Positions 8,240 through 16,900 of a stretch of DNA of 64,000 bases are shown here, in pieces. The notes below the pieces were generated by a model. That model saw only the letters and a list, made by a program, of their open reading frames with translations. It made no database searches and was not told where the DNA came from. Position numbers and translations under genes: made by a program. The DNA comes from Paludibaculum fermentans_A (lineage in GTDB: Bacteria > Acidobacteriota > Terriglobia > Bryobacterales > Bryobacteraceae). How positions within the stretch are numbered: position 1 is the stretch's first letter; each line of letters starts with the position of its first letter. The stretch is taken from the NCBI RefSeq assembly GCF_051172195.1, contig NZ_JBPJAQ010000001.1, forward strand, positions 1,798,001 through 1,862,000. The letters are read 5' to 3'.

Positions 8240-8479
8240 ATGAAGAAACTCTCAGTTGTCGTGGCCGGAACCGGCCAGATCCGCGACGTCGAGATCCAGC
8301 CCGGCACAACCGCCGGGGACATCCTCAACCAGCTCAGCCTTTCGGACTACCTGCTGTCCAAGGGGCCCAATGAACCCTTCTTCGCCTCCGCCGAGTCGGT
8401 CTACGACAAGGTCAAGGACGGCGAGAAGATCTTCGCCTCCACCAAGGCTGAGGTCGGAGTGTTGTCGCCGTGCGCGTGA
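8240..8479 (+). CDS. Ubiquitin-like protein (Ubl) of an E1/JAB cassette
   Basis: A 79-residue protein with the size and pattern of a beta-grasp ubiquitin-like modifier: strand MKKLSVVVAGTG, strand IRDVEIQPGTTAGDILNQLSL, and the closing part with VYDKVKDGEKIFASTKAEVG. The ATG at 8240 is preferred because GGAG lies 10 bp upstream; a GTG at 8234 is too close to it. The tail ends SPCA, with no Gly-Gly, so conjugation would need C-terminal processing or a different terminal residue. Its place as first gene before a possible E2, a JAMM peptidase and an E1 is the main evidence for function. Confidence 0.75.
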   Translation: MKKLSVVVAGTGQIRDVEIQPGTTAGDILNQLSLSDYLLSKGPNEPFFASAESVYDKVKDGEKIFASTKAEVGVLSPCA

Positions 8480-8865
8480 AAGACAACGGCAGCCGGCCTG
8501 CCCCCACATCCATGCGCGAGCTCATCTCGCGGATGGTGCGGGGGCACGGCCCCACCGTGAAGGTCGAGCGTCGCGTCATCCCGTACTGGCAAGAGCGAGG
8601 CTGGACGCGGGAAGGGAATCGCTACACCGGCTCGTATCGCACCGGAAGAGGCTCGTTCTTCGGCTACGCCGACGAACAAAGCCGTGGCCACTTCCGCTTC
8701 TTCATTTTCCAGCCGCCACGAGAGATGGAAGGGCACAGTCACTGGACTTGCTTCCAGAATCGTGGCGACGGCTGGTACGAGGTGCACATGGCCCGCATGC
8801 CGCGAGACGTGAGCTCCGGAATCATGAGCATCGAACGAATCCTGCACGAAGCATTGGAGGCCTAG
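8476..8865 (+). CDS. Possible E2-like conjugating enzyme
   Basis: A 129-residue protein, coupled to the Ubl gene by a GTGA overlap (a GTG at 8470 is the alternative start). I do not recognise it firmly. The segment FRFFIFQPP then GHSHWTCFQNRGDGWYEVH recalls an E2 core: strands, a Pro-Pro turn, then a His-rich stretch before a single candidate catalytic cysteine (C92, with H87 and H89). In known prokaryotic Ubl/JAB/E1 operons the gene at this position is often a divergent E2. The E2 call therefore rests on context and one motif; it may be something else. Confidence 0.5.
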   Translation: MKDNGSRPAPTSMRELISRMVRGHGPTVKVERRVIPYWQERGWTREGNRYTGSYRTGRGSFFGYADEQSRGHFRFFIFQPPREMEGHSHWTCFQNRGDGWYEVHMARMPRDVSSGIMSIERILHEALEA

Positions 8866-8870
8866 GCAAT

Positions 8871-9548
8871 ATGCAGACAAGCAATCCAAGCCGCGAAGTC
8901 ATTGAGACCAAGCGGGAGAAGTTGGTGCGGCGCCGCGAGGCGCTGATTGACGAGCTGTCGCAAGCCGCTCGGAGTTTTGAGGACGGACTGGCCCGGCAAA
9001 AGCTCGAACACATCGAAGGCGCCAATGAGTTCATCACGACGCTTGATAGCCTGGCCAAGGCTGACCTCGAGGCCAGATCTCAGCGGCGCTATGTGGTGAG
9101 TTCGTTGTTTCTGCACGAGAGCTTTAAGAAGCTGACCCTGGACGAAGCTGAGCAGTTCTTCTTCATCACAGGCACGGAGCTTGATGGGGCGCTCGTCCTA
9201 GATCAATGTGCCGAGTTTGCCCACCAGAAGCGCACCGCGATGGGAGTCACAGCCGAGCCCAGGGCGACGCACAGCCTGCTCATCCGCTTGGAGCAGTTCG
9301 GGCACCGGCTACTGGCGCACTTCCATAGCCATCCGGGTAGGGGAGCGGATGCCACCAAGCCATCGGGCATCGACGAGCGGTTTCAGCAGCGGCTGGAGAG
9401 TGCCGGTCATGTAGCCGTCATGGCCATCTTCAGTCGCGATGGTTTCATCCGGTTCATCCGGCTCGACCAACATCTCGAAATCGAAATCCACGGACAGGGG
9501 GTTGAAAAGCATGCACCCGGCATTTACAGACTCACCGACATCAGTTGA
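8871..9548 (+). CDS. JAB/JAMM metalloprotease (deubiquitinase-like)
   Basis: A 225-residue Mov34/MPN/PAD-1 family protein. The JAMM zinc motif is complete: H152 and H154 in HFHSHPG, S165 and D168 in KPSGID, with the upstream catalytic glutamate probably E103 in TGTELDG. Residues 1-75 are a helical, charged extension (EKLVRRREALIDELSQAA), probably coiled coil. Such enzymes cut Ubl tails or isopeptide bonds; here the substrate is probably the Ubl encoded upstream. An ATG with GGAGG about 10 bp upstream sets the start, 5 bp after the possible E2. The 3' end overlaps the E1 gene by 38 bp. Confidence 0.9.
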   Translation: MQTSNPSREVIETKREKLVRRREALIDELSQAARSFEDGLARQKLEHIEGANEFITTLDSLAKADLEARSQRRYVVSSLFLHESFKKLTLDEAEQFFFITGTELDGALVLDQCAEFAHQKRTAMGVTAEPRATHSLLIRLEQFGHRLLAHFHSHPGRGADATKPSGIDERFQQRLESAGHVAVMAIFSRDGFIRFIRLDQHLEIEIHGQGVEKHAPGIYRLTDIS

Positions 9549-10293
9549 ACTCGCGGGCACGGCGATTCCTGGAGCCGAAGACCGCCAGAAGAGAATTGCG
9601 GGGTTTGACCAGGCCGTGTTCTCAAAGAGCCGCGTGCTCTGTGTCGGCGCGGGCGGGCTCGTTTCGCAGATTGCGCCAACTCTCTGCCGCAAGGGCATTG
9701 GGGAGATTGTGCTGCTTGACGGTGACTGGGTGGAACCCAGCAACCTGAACCGGCAGCGGTTCTACACCAAAGATCTTTGGCGGAACAAGGCTGTCGCTCT
9801 GGCCAAAAACCTCCAGCCCGAGTGCATCGCCGCGACCAGGATTCGCGGCCACGCATTGAGCCTGGAGGCGGCGATCGAGCAGGGAATTGATCTCTCCTGC
9901 GGTATTGCGATTTGTGGCGTCGACAACAATCCGACCCGAGTCGCAGCCAGCCGCCACTTCCGGGCACAAGGCGTTCCCGTGGTCTTCACCGCAGTTAGCG
10001 CTAGTGGTGATCACGGCTATGTGTTCGTGCAGGACAACCAAGGCTCCTGCCTTGGTTGTCTCTACCCAGATATGGGCAACGACAATCGCTATCCCTGCCC
10101 GGGCACACCGGCTATCGCCGACATCCTTCAGGTAGTTGGTGGACTGGTGGTGTACGCGGTTGACACTCTGCTCACGCAGAGGAAACGTTCTTGGAACTAC
10201 CGCAGAATCAGCCTGGCCTCCGGGGAGTTGGATGCCGCAACGATGATTCCGTCTCGGACTACCTGCTCAATCTGCGCGAGTCACACGGTATGA
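9511..10293 (+). CDS. ThiF/E1-like Ubl-activating enzyme
   Basis: A 260-residue adenylating enzyme. Visible features are the nucleotide loop GAGGLVS (46-52), the conserved LLDGDWVEPSNLNRQ (68-82) with the ATP-contacting Asp/Asn/Arg, paired zinc cysteines C180xxC183 and C252xxC255, and a candidate thioester cysteine C196 in YPCPGTP. It should adenylate the Ubl C-terminus and pass it to a thiol. The ATG at 9511 is chosen over one at 9439 because it has an aggggg ribosome site and gives the normal N-terminus. It overlaps the ParB-MT-A70 gene by 4 bp (ATGA). Confidence 0.9.
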   Translation: MHPAFTDSPTSVELAGTAIPGAEDRQKRIAGFDQAVFSKSRVLCVGAGGLVSQIAPTLCRKGIGEIVLLDGDWVEPSNLNRQRFYTKDLWRNKAVALAKNLQPECIAATRIRGHALSLEAAIEQGIDLSCGIAICGVDNNPTRVAASRHFRAQGVPVVFTAVSASGDHGYVFVQDNQGSCLGCLYPDMGNDNRYPCPGTPAIADILQVVGGLVVYAVDTLLTQRKRSWNYRRISLASGELDAATMIPSRTTCSICASHTV

Positions 10294-11414
10294 CGCCCGT
10301 TCGCAGCATTGACGCCATCGACGTCGGGCTCCGCTACAGGCAGGACCTCGGAGATCTGCGGTCCCTCGCACAGAGTATCGGGGAAGTCGGACTTCTTCAC
10401 CCCATCGTAATAACTCCAGAAGGGCGCTTGATCGCCGGACAACGCCGCGTGGAAGCCTGCCGGCAGCTTGGATGGACAGAAGTGCCAGTGACCGTGGTGG
10501 ATTTGCTCCAAGCGGCAAGGGGAGAGGCCCACGAGAACTTCGTTCGAAAGGACCTGCTGCCAAGCGAAATCGTGGCGCTCAAACGGGCCATCGAGCCCCT
10601 TGAGCGCCGCGAGGCCAGGGCGCGTCAGGGCAGCCGAATGGACCTCGGCACTTCCACCACAACGGCCGAAGGACAGGGAGAGGCTCGGGACAAGATAGCA
10701 CGATATTTGGGTGTGGGCCGGACCACCATTGATCGGGCCGAGGCGGTACTCGAAGCCGCCGAAGACGACCCGGAAGGATTTGGCCACCTTGTCGAACAAA
10801 TGGACCGTAGCGGCAAGGTGGCCGGGGCTTTCCGCAGACTCACCGTGATGAAGCAGGCCAGGAAGCTGGAAGTTCAACGACCGGAACTGCCAACTGGCCC
10901 ATTCCAGGTTGTTGTGGCCGACCCGCCGTGGCGATACGAATCCGGTAGCGACTTGCCGTATCCGACGTTGAGCATTGAAGAGATCAAGGGCCTACCTGTT
11001 AGGAATCTTGCTGACGAGAACGCCATTCTTTGGCTGTGGACGACGAACGCCCACCTCCGGGTTGCCTTTGAAGTTGTTGAATCGTGGGGTTTTGAATACA
11101 AGACGCTCTTGACTTGGGTCAAGGATCGCATGGGAACGGGCGAGTGGCTCAGGGGCAAAACAGAACACTGCCTTCTCGGAGCACGCGGCAAGCCCGTCTT
11201 CCTGCACGGCAGCGATACCACTGCGCTGGAAGCAACCCGGCGAGAACACTCGCGCAAACCGGCGGAGTTTTATGCGCTGGTTGAGAGGATCTGCCCTGGC
11301 GGGCGCATCGACTTGTTCTCCCGACAGCAGCGCGAAGGATGGTGTACCTACGGTGACCAGACGAGACAGTTCAACTTGGCTGCAGGTCAGATGGAGAGAA
11401 CTCCGAGCAGTTGA
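10290..11414 (+). CDS. ParB N-terminal domain fused to MT-A70 methyltransferase
   Basis: A 374-residue fusion. Residues 1-90 are a ParB/Srx-like domain (LRSLAQSIGEVGLLHPIVI, then RLIAGQRRVEACRQLGW, where AGQRR replaces the usual GERR). Residues 130-150 hold a ParB-type HTH (KIARYLGVGRTTIDRAE). From 203 onward is an MT-A70 N6-adenine methyltransferase with catalytic DPPW at 211-214 and the downstream WLWTTN and KTEHCLLGARGKP segments. The fusion could bind specific sites and methylate adenine. Its start overlaps the E1 stop (ATGA), so it is made with the Ubl cassette. Such fusions are known on phages and mobile elements; the tight link to E1/JAB is the notable point. Confidence 0.9.
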   Translation: MTPVRSIDAIDVGLRYRQDLGDLRSLAQSIGEVGLLHPIVITPEGRLIAGQRRVEACRQLGWTEVPVTVVDLLQAARGEAHENFVRKDLLPSEIVALKRAIEPLERREARARQGSRMDLGTSTTTAEGQGEARDKIARYLGVGRTTIDRAEAVLEAAEDDPEGFGHLVEQMDRSGKVAGAFRRLTVMKQARKLEVQRPELPTGPFQVVVADPPWRYESGSDLPYPTLSIEEIKGLPVRNLADENAILWLWTTNAHLRVAFEVVESWGFEYKTLLTWVKDRMGTGEWLRGKTEHCLLGARGKPVFLHGSDTTALEATRREHSRKPAEFYALVERICPGGRIDLFSRQQREGWCTYGDQTRQFNLAAGQMERTPSS

Positions 11415-11418
11415 CGAA

Positions 11419-11535
11419 ATGCGGCGACGTAGCGCGCTCGCGGCGCTGCGATTATTCCCGGAAGCCGAAGCGATCTTCAAGTTGTTCGAAAGTGCATGCC
11501 TAGGTTGGAGCGTCGAGTCCATTGCTTGGCAGTAA
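11419..11535 (+). CDS. Possible 38-aa ORF after the ParB-MT-A70 gene
   Basis: A short open frame beginning 4 bp after the methyltransferase stop. It reads MRRRSALAALRLFPEAEAIF and ends SIAWQ, an amphipathic helix-like composition. The close spacing is the only support; it may be non-coding. Confidence 0.25.
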   Translation: MRRRSALAALRLFPEAEAIFKLFESACLGWSVESIAWQ

Positions 11536-12299
11536 CACGAGGGCTTGTGGGCGTTCAGCAACAGCGTGAAGCCGAAGGTTTACCCGTCGTCCGCCGGATG
11601 CTCGACTCAGCAATTCTCCTCACTCTCCTCTCTACACGCATCGGGACCCCATTCCGCCGGGGGCTTGCTCCCTGCCCCCAACGCAAATTGCTTGATTGCT
11701 TGGTATACAGTTGAGGTTTACTAATTAGCAAATGAGCAAACGACGCTAACAGTTCCTACAGGATGCCTATGGGTATGGCGATCTTCGTGGAGATATATCT
11801 CTCCAGACTGCCAGCAGTCTCTTATGGCATGCGTTTCAATGGGTTACGGAGGGAGGCGGGCCATGGGACATAGCCAACTGCGCTACCTGTGAGTCCGTGT
11901 CCGCGTATCCGGTCGGACAGAGTTCACGAGGAATGAGGGCGTACTTCTCGGGGCAAGACCAGCGTGAAAGCGCTCTGATTCTCAGGCTGTGTCCATACTC
12001 GATGCCTGCGTACGGTTAATGCGTAGAAAAATATCCTTTTATCTCTTGCGTAGACACTGAAAAGCGCTTACGATTGCTGTGTGTGAATCGAAGAGCGGTG
12101 CGAAACCGGTCGTGTTGCGTGCAGGTTGCCCGCCACGCTCGCTTCGATTTGCCGAATTAGGAGCCATATCGTCTTCATGATTCTCTAATGCCGTCGGGCT
12201 TCTAGTGTGCACCTGCCACTCAATCTCCGCCTTAGTTGAGTTGCCCCCAGACGCTCGTCAGAACCATATATCCTACTGCCCAGATTGGAGATTGATACC
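11536..12299. other. Non-coding gap, likely right margin of the integrative element
   Basis: About 760 bp with no convincing gene on either strand. It holds a perfect 12-bp palindrome, GAGATATATCTC at 11790-11801, which could be an operator, and an 8-bp direct repeat TGCGTAGA near 12019 and 12050. It separates mobile-element genes from a block of secreted-protein genes, so an attachment site may lie here, but I could not identify matching att repeats. Confidence 0.4.
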
Positions 12300-13013
12300 G
12301 TGAAGGTCATTACACTTGCCCTTGGATTGTTGCTCGGTGCGTGGTCTGTAACCGGACAGACAAAAACGGGTAGCATTTCCGGGTTTGTACTGGAACGATC
12401 AACGCTTCAGCCTGTTCCTGCCGCCCTGATTATGGCTTTCCAGGATGGAAGCGCGCCGTCCGCTAAAAACACACAAACGGGTGCCGACGGCGCATTTCTG
12501 ATCCAGGATCTGTCAGGCGGCACATACACCATTTGCGTGCAAGCAGGCGAGGCATACCTTGACACTTGTCAGTGGACGGATCTGAATACATCGATTGTCT
12601 TGGCGCCCGGAGAGACGTCGACTGGAATTTTGGTTAAGCTAGCGGCCGCCTCGATTCTCGCGATCGAGGTGCGAGACGCGCAGAAGTTAACGTCCCAAAT
12701 CACGAAAGATGGCCGCCGTCCTGAACTTTCCCTTGGCGTGTGGGGGCCGAAGGGGCTCTACCACCCTGCGTACCCCGTGGCGACCGTGCCCGCGCCACAT
12801 GGCACGCAGAATACAATGGGTGCGAATACTTTCCATATATCTATTCCTCGTGATACGCCGCTCAACTTCTACGCCGGCAGTCGGGATCTTGTGCTTGGTG
12901 ATGCTAACGGTGCGGTAATCGCGGGAAGTGAGAACCAACAGGCGTTTCAACATAGGACGGGAGATGCCAAGCCGCCGAGCTTCACGTTGACAGTTCTGGG
13001 TCAGAAACCGTGA
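12300..13013 (+). CDS. Secreted carboxypeptidase-regulatory-like domain protein
   Basis: A 237-residue exported protein. A signal peptide (VKVITLALGLLLGAWSVTGQ) is followed by a carboxypeptidase-regulatory-like beta-sandwich (about 25-115: GSISGFVLERSTLQPVPAAL, then GAFLIQDLSGGTYTICVQAG) with a cysteine pair, and a further beta-rich C-terminal half. GTG at 12300 is preferred: GGAG lies 9 bp upstream and the signal peptide begins there. It is a paralogue of the protein at 17603-18319, sharing the G-TYTICV / CQWTD arrangement. It opens a run of seven + strand exported or surface genes. No enzymatic residues are visible; a structural or binding role is likely. Confidence 0.72.
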   Translation: MKVITLALGLLLGAWSVTGQTKTGSISGFVLERSTLQPVPAALIMAFQDGSAPSAKNTQTGADGAFLIQDLSGGTYTICVQAGEAYLDTCQWTDLNTSIVLAPGETSTGILVKLAAASILAIEVRDAQKLTSQITKDGRRPELSLGVWGPKGLYHPAYPVATVPAPHGTQNTMGANTFHISIPRDTPLNFYAGSRDLVLGDANGAVIAGSENQQAFQHRTGDAKPPSFTLTVLGQKP

Positions 13014-13179
13014 GGTTCAGAAGCAGAAAGCTGACCGGTCCACTTCGAGGAAGCGGTGCGCATCCGGATCTATCATGGCCTCCATCAGTTGGCGGTTGGG
13101 CTTCGATCACCTGGAAGCGCGAAAGTTACATTAGCAGGTTGAAGATGGCGGGTAAAGGAACGTTCAGAGAGGACATGAA

Positions 13180-13950
13180 ATGAACAGCGCGTCGGCAATT
13201 CCCCAGCGGCATCTCCGCGAACTAGCCGGTCGACTACTGGTGCTAACGATCGCGATCGTATCGCCGACAGTTCGAGGTCAATCAAGCTGGCCTAATTATC
13301 CGAGCAACAGTGCGATTCAAATTACATCGCAAGGCCAAGTGGGGCTGGTGGGGTTGGGGACGAATGCGCCGTTCTCGATACTACACCTTAAGGCGGAAGA
13401 CAGTAGGTCATATATTACAATGTACAATACCATATCTCAAAAATATTGGTATTTGGGATTTCTCAACAATGGTAAGTTCGCACTCACTTATTCACCCGAT
13501 CTAATTGCATTTTACGATCGTTTCGTTATTGACACGAACGGTAACATCGGCATCGGTACGTCTACTCCGCAGTATAAGCTAGCGGTAAATGGAACTTTGG
13601 GCGCGAAGGAAGTCATTGTGACAAACACTGGGTGGCCTGACTACGTGTTCCGGTCCGACTACCAACTGCTCCCATTGAGCGAGGTAGGTGCGTTCATTGA
13701 TGAACATCATCACTTACCGAATATCCCAACTGAATCAGAAGTGAATGCGAAGGGCGTGGCCCTCGGCGACATGCAGTCGAAACTGCTTGCGAAGATCGAA
13801 GAGCTCACTCTATATCTGGTCCGCCAGGACAAGGAGGGGCGAGAGCTCCGTGAGAACTTAGCAAAGGAGAATCGAGAGCTTCGCGGGAGAATTGAGCAAT
13901 TGGAGCGACGTGCGCCCTCCGTTGACTTCGCGTCCGTCATTGCGAAATAG
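13180..13950 (+). CDS. Secreted tail-fibre/S74-like protein with C-terminal coiled coil
   Basis: A 256-residue protein. An N-terminal export segment (LAGRLLVLTIAIVSPTVRGQ) precedes beta-rich repeats of the type seen in phage tail fibres and related surface proteins (GNIGIGTSTPQYKLAVNG). Next comes a motif resembling peptidase_S74-type intramolecular chaperones (DYVFRSDYQLLPLSEVGAFI, then HHLPNIPTESEVNAKGV). The last 50 residues are a charged coiled coil. In family members this arrangement supports trimeric fibres. It lies 11 bp before the IPT adhesin gene, so the two may be assembled together. Confidence 0.68.
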   Translation: MNSASAIPQRHLRELAGRLLVLTIAIVSPTVRGQSSWPNYPSNSAIQITSQGQVGLVGLGTNAPFSILHLKAEDSRSYITMYNTISQKYWYLGFLNNGKFALTYSPDLIAFYDRFVIDTNGNIGIGTSTPQYKLAVNGTLGAKEVIVTNTGWPDYVFRSDYQLLPLSEVGAFIDEHHHLPNIPTESEVNAKGVALGDMQSKLLAKIEELTLYLVRQDKEGRELRENLAKENRELRGRIEQLERRAPSVDFASVIAK

Positions 13951-13961
13951 GTGAACCTCTC

Positions 13962-16900
13962 ATGCGACCGTCGAAATACCGAGGGCTCCTGAGTGCGCTG
14001 GTCCAGTCGGCATCTGGGATATGCGCCTGTATCCTTCTGGTACTACCCATGTCGGCCCAGTGCACCAACCCTGAATCCATTGAGAACCAAACCATCAGTT
14101 CCGGGCCCCCTCGACTTATTTCAAATCCCAACGCATTGGTGGCTAACGCCGTCATCATCAACGGCAGTGCCGACGTCAAGTTTGTGGCAGGCAACTGTAT
14201 TAAGTTGGCGCCTGGTTTTACGGCTACGGGTGGCACACAGGCAACCACGTTCCATGCCTGGGTGGAAACCGCGCCCTCCGCGGACTCCGTGTCACCCATT
14301 ACGGGCGGAAATGCGACGGGCGCATTTACTTGGACTGTATCTAATCCTTCTGGCGCCAGCAACTTGTCGGAAGTGCAGGCGATCTTAAATACGACAAATA
14401 CTGGCTACGGTGGCTGCTATATCCGGTATATCGTTAGTTCTGGTGTATTCCAAGTCGCCGACGCCCCCGGAAATAACTGGTCCACGGGGGTTACGCCAGG
14501 GTCTGGCACTTCGACCGGCACTTTTAACCCCAACTGCTCCCTCAACGGGATAGGCTCAAGCGTCGCATCGTCCGGCACTCAACTCGCAGTAACCGCTTCA
14601 ATGATATTTCAATCGAGTTTCGCCGGCTCAAAAACGAACTATCTGATCGCCTTCGCCCAGTACGGATTCAACTCGGGATGGCGCCAAGTCGGAACTTGGA
14701 ATGTTCCCGGCGCAGCGCCAGTTATTACGGCCCTGTCTCCTTCGGCTGGTCCCATCGGCGCTGGCGTTACAATCAGCGGTTCAAATTTCGGTAGTGGCGG
14801 TACGATCTCGTTCGGTGGTGTTCCGGCTACCCCGACAAGTTGGACGGCAACGAGCATCACCACCAAGGTGCCTACCGGTGCGGCGACTGGCAACGTGTTC
14901 GTTACTGTAGGCGGAGTAAGTAGCAATAGCGTTCCCTTCAGCATCTCCTCTACGCCGGTCATTACAAGTCTGTCCTCTACTTCTGGGCCAGTTGGAGCCT
15001 CGATCGTTATTTCTGGCGCTAACTTTGGGTCGAGTCAGGGAACGAACACAGTCAAATTCCATGGACTAATTGCATTGGTCAGCAGTTGGAGTAGCACAAG
15101 CATCATCGCAACCGTACCTACTGGGGCCACGAGCGGGAATGTCGTTGTTACGGTTGGAGGCAATTCCAGCAATGGTGTTAACTTTACTGTGAGCTCGGGG
15201 CCCGGAATCTCAAGCTTGACACCAAATCTAGCGCCCATCGGTGCAACAGTCATTATCTCAGGCACAAACTTCGGAGCGACACAGGCAACAAGTACTGTCA
15301 CATTCAATTCCGTTTCCGCGTCGGTTCAGAGCTGGAGCGCCACCAGTATCACCGTTACCGTCCCAACTGGTGCAGTGAGTGGAAATGTGGTTGTGAATGT
15401 GGGGGTGGCCAGCAACGGTGTTCCATTCACGGTAGTCCAGGCCCCAAGCATCACATCAGTGGCCCCGAACACTGGCCAGCCTGGAACAACAGTCATCGTG
15501 TCTGGCAGTGGCTTCGGTGGTGCACAGGGCATGAGCAGCGTTAAGTTTAGCGGAGTTACCGCGTCTGTGAGTAGTTGGAGCTCATCCAGCATTACCACCG
15601 CCGTTCCCGGAGGTGCCAACACCGGTAATGTTACTGTAACCGTCGCGGGTGTGGCGAGCAATGGCGTGTTGTTCACCGTCACCAATGCGCCAACAATCAC
15701 CGCCATCTCTCCGTCTTCCGGTCCTATCGGAGCCACCGTGTCGATCACAGGGACGAGCTTCGGGACGACGCAATGCCCTACCTGCGTCAAATTCAACGGA
15801 ACACAAGCTAGCGTTGTTACGGCATGGAACACGACAAACATATCCGTGGTGATTCCAAGCGGTGCGACGAGCGGAAACGTAGTGGTGACGATTGGAGGGA
15901 TTGCCAGTAACGGATTCGACTTCTCCGTGGCGCCGCCGCCGACGATCAGTGCGATTGCCCCGACGTCTGGGGCAATCGGTACGGCGGTGACTTTGTCCGG
16001 CAGCAATTTTGGCGCGACACAAGGGGGCAGCACGGTTAAGTTCAACGGAACCAATGCAGTCGTGATCTCCTGGAGCTCGACGTCTATCATTGCGCAGGTA
16101 CCGGCCGGAGCTACGAACGGCCTCGTGTCGGTGAGTGTAAATAGCAGCGTCGCCTACTCCCCGCAGACGTTCACAGTAACTGCCACCGCGGCGCCGAATA
16201 TCACATCAATTACGCCATCCACTGGAGCGATCGGAACATCCGTGGTGATCACCGGGACAAACTTTGGTGCCTCGCAAGGCAGCAGTACGGTTGGTTTCAA
16301 CGGCACTGCCGCGACAGCCATTTCGTGGAGCAATACTTCGATTGTTGCCGTCGTGCCCGCCGGGACAATTAACGGGACCGTGGTCGTACGGGTGAACGCC
16401 GTATCGAGCAACCCAATGCCCTTTTCAGTCGGCGCGGCGCCACCGACAAGGGAGTACATCCGGATGGGTGGCAGGCTGCTCGCAATCGAAAACTCAGCCG
16501 CGCAGGTACTGCCGTTTATCAGTAGCCTGTCGGCGACTTCTGGCGGCGCCGGAACTGCCGTGACGATCTCCGGTACCGGCTTTGGCACCTCCGGTACGGT
16601 GACGTTCAATGGCACGGCCGTAACAACTATCACAAGCTGGAGCGCGACTAGTATTTCCACCAGCGTCCCTGTCGGAGCGACCCCCGGGAATGTAGTCGTG
16701 ACTGTCAACGGATACAGCAGTAATGGTGTGCTGTTCAACGTTAGTGCCACAGAGACCGTGTCTGCTCCTACTGTGCCTTCAGGTCCCTCCATCGGATTTA
16801 CAACTGGTGTCTACTCCTACACGGCCAGTGGTGCTATATCGAGCCTCAGTAATCCGGTGCAGTACATCTTCTATTGGGGCGACGGTACAGACTCAGGCTG

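Noticed and set aside
8240..11414. Assignment of the Ubl cassette to the standard PRTRC system
   Set aside because: The Ubl does not resemble PRTRC protein C, other PRTRC proteins are missing, and the ParB domain is fused to an MT-A70 methyltransferase.
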